Source of the DNA: Bacteroidota bacterium
GTDB taxonomy: Bacteria > Bacteroidota > Ignavibacteria > SZUA-365
Direction: 5' to 3'
DNA length: 6,201 bases
NCBI GenBank assembly: GCA_018224345.1
Contig: JAGTUW010000368.1
Location: forward strand, 1 to 6,201
This document shows positions 5,916 to 6,201 of this stretch, in pieces. The stretch's first letter is position 1. Each line of letters starts with the position of its first letter. A program made the translations under genes and the position numbers. The notes beneath the pieces are model-generated. The model was not told where the DNA came from. It did not search any database and worked only from the letters and a program-made list of their open reading frames with translations.

Positions 5916-6201
5916 ATGCATCTGTTACTTTCTATTCTCAGTGGTGCACTGTTTGCAGCCGGTATCTTTCTGATTCTTCGCCGGAGTCTCATGCGTCTGG
6001 TGCTTGGACTAATCTTCATCGGTCATGCCGCGAATGTACTGATTTTCACGGTAGGCGGCTTGTTGGGTGGGGCACCACCTATCATTGCAGAAGGGGAACG
6101 TGTTCTGCCGGGAGCACATGCCGACCCACTGCCACAGGCATTGATTCTTACTGCCATCGTCATCAGTTTCGGTCTGTTTGCCTTTTTCCTCGTTCTGGCC
6201 A
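5916..6201 (+). CDS. mrpC: Mrp-type Na+/H+ antiporter subunit C, 3' end cut by the window
   Basis: Ninety-five codons are present and the frame is open to the edge. Family members are about 110-115 residues, so roughly 15-20 residues are missing. The protein is homologous to complex I NuoK. The first two membrane segments contain RRSLMRLVLGLIFIGHAANV (22-41), and the MrpC hallmark ADPLPQALILTAIVISFG is at 69-86, at the start of the third segment. The loop between carries GGAPP and a short polar stretch. Its position one base after mrpB and its good ribosome binding site fit the conserved mrpABC order. An alternative symbol is mnhC. Confidence 0.95.
   Translation, partial: MHLLLSILSGALFAAGIFLILRRSLMRLVLGLIFIGHAANVLIFTVGGLLGGAPPIIAEGERVLPGAHADPLPQALILTAIVISFGLFAFFLVLA

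Overview
The window is ordinary bacterial chromosome: densely coding, every gene on the + strand, moderately GC-rich by eye, with no mobile element, RNA gene, CRISPR array or phage feature that I can see. Nothing fixes the organism. The mix of genes fits a Gram-negative of the Bacteroidota/Chlorobiota (FCB) group: a small single-RRM protein, a long-form LOG-family protein, a SirB1-like protein and a secondary Mrp antiporter. One promoter can be read either as sigma70-like or as a near match to the Bacteroidota TAnnTTTG element. This assignment is an inference and is weak.

Layout. 1-672 is the 3' part of a short-chain dehydrogenase/reductase gene that resembles the pteridine-reductase/FabG branch; its start lies upstream. 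A 90-base gap follows, holding a perfect 10-bp inverted repeat. Next come a LOG-family Rossmann protein with the PGGxGTxxE signature (763-1584) and a SirB1/transglutaminase-like protein with an acidic tail (1584-2480), which overlap by one base (TAATG) and are probably translationally coupled. The 218-base gap at 2481-2698 carries a probable promoter and a long leader with a 9-base direct repeat, followed by a well-placed ribosome binding site and a 98-residue RNA-recognition-motif protein (2699-2995). A good intrinsic terminator (3022-3060) closes that gene.

From 3174 to the window edge runs the start of an Mrp (Mnh) multisubunit Na+/H+ antiporter operon: complete mrpA (3174-5483), complete mrpB (5483-5914) and mrpC (from 5916, cut by the edge). 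The genes overlap by one base or lie one base apart, as expected for subunits made together. mrpD to mrpG should lie just beyond the window. The 178-base region before mrpA has two short perfect hairpins and no obvious Shine-Dalgarno sequence.

There are therefore at least three transcription units: the SDR gene perhaps with LOG and SirB1, the RRM gene alone, and mrp. No intergenic stretch exceeds 300 bases. I did not find a previously undescribed system. The points most worth a second look are the leaders of the RRM and mrp genes.
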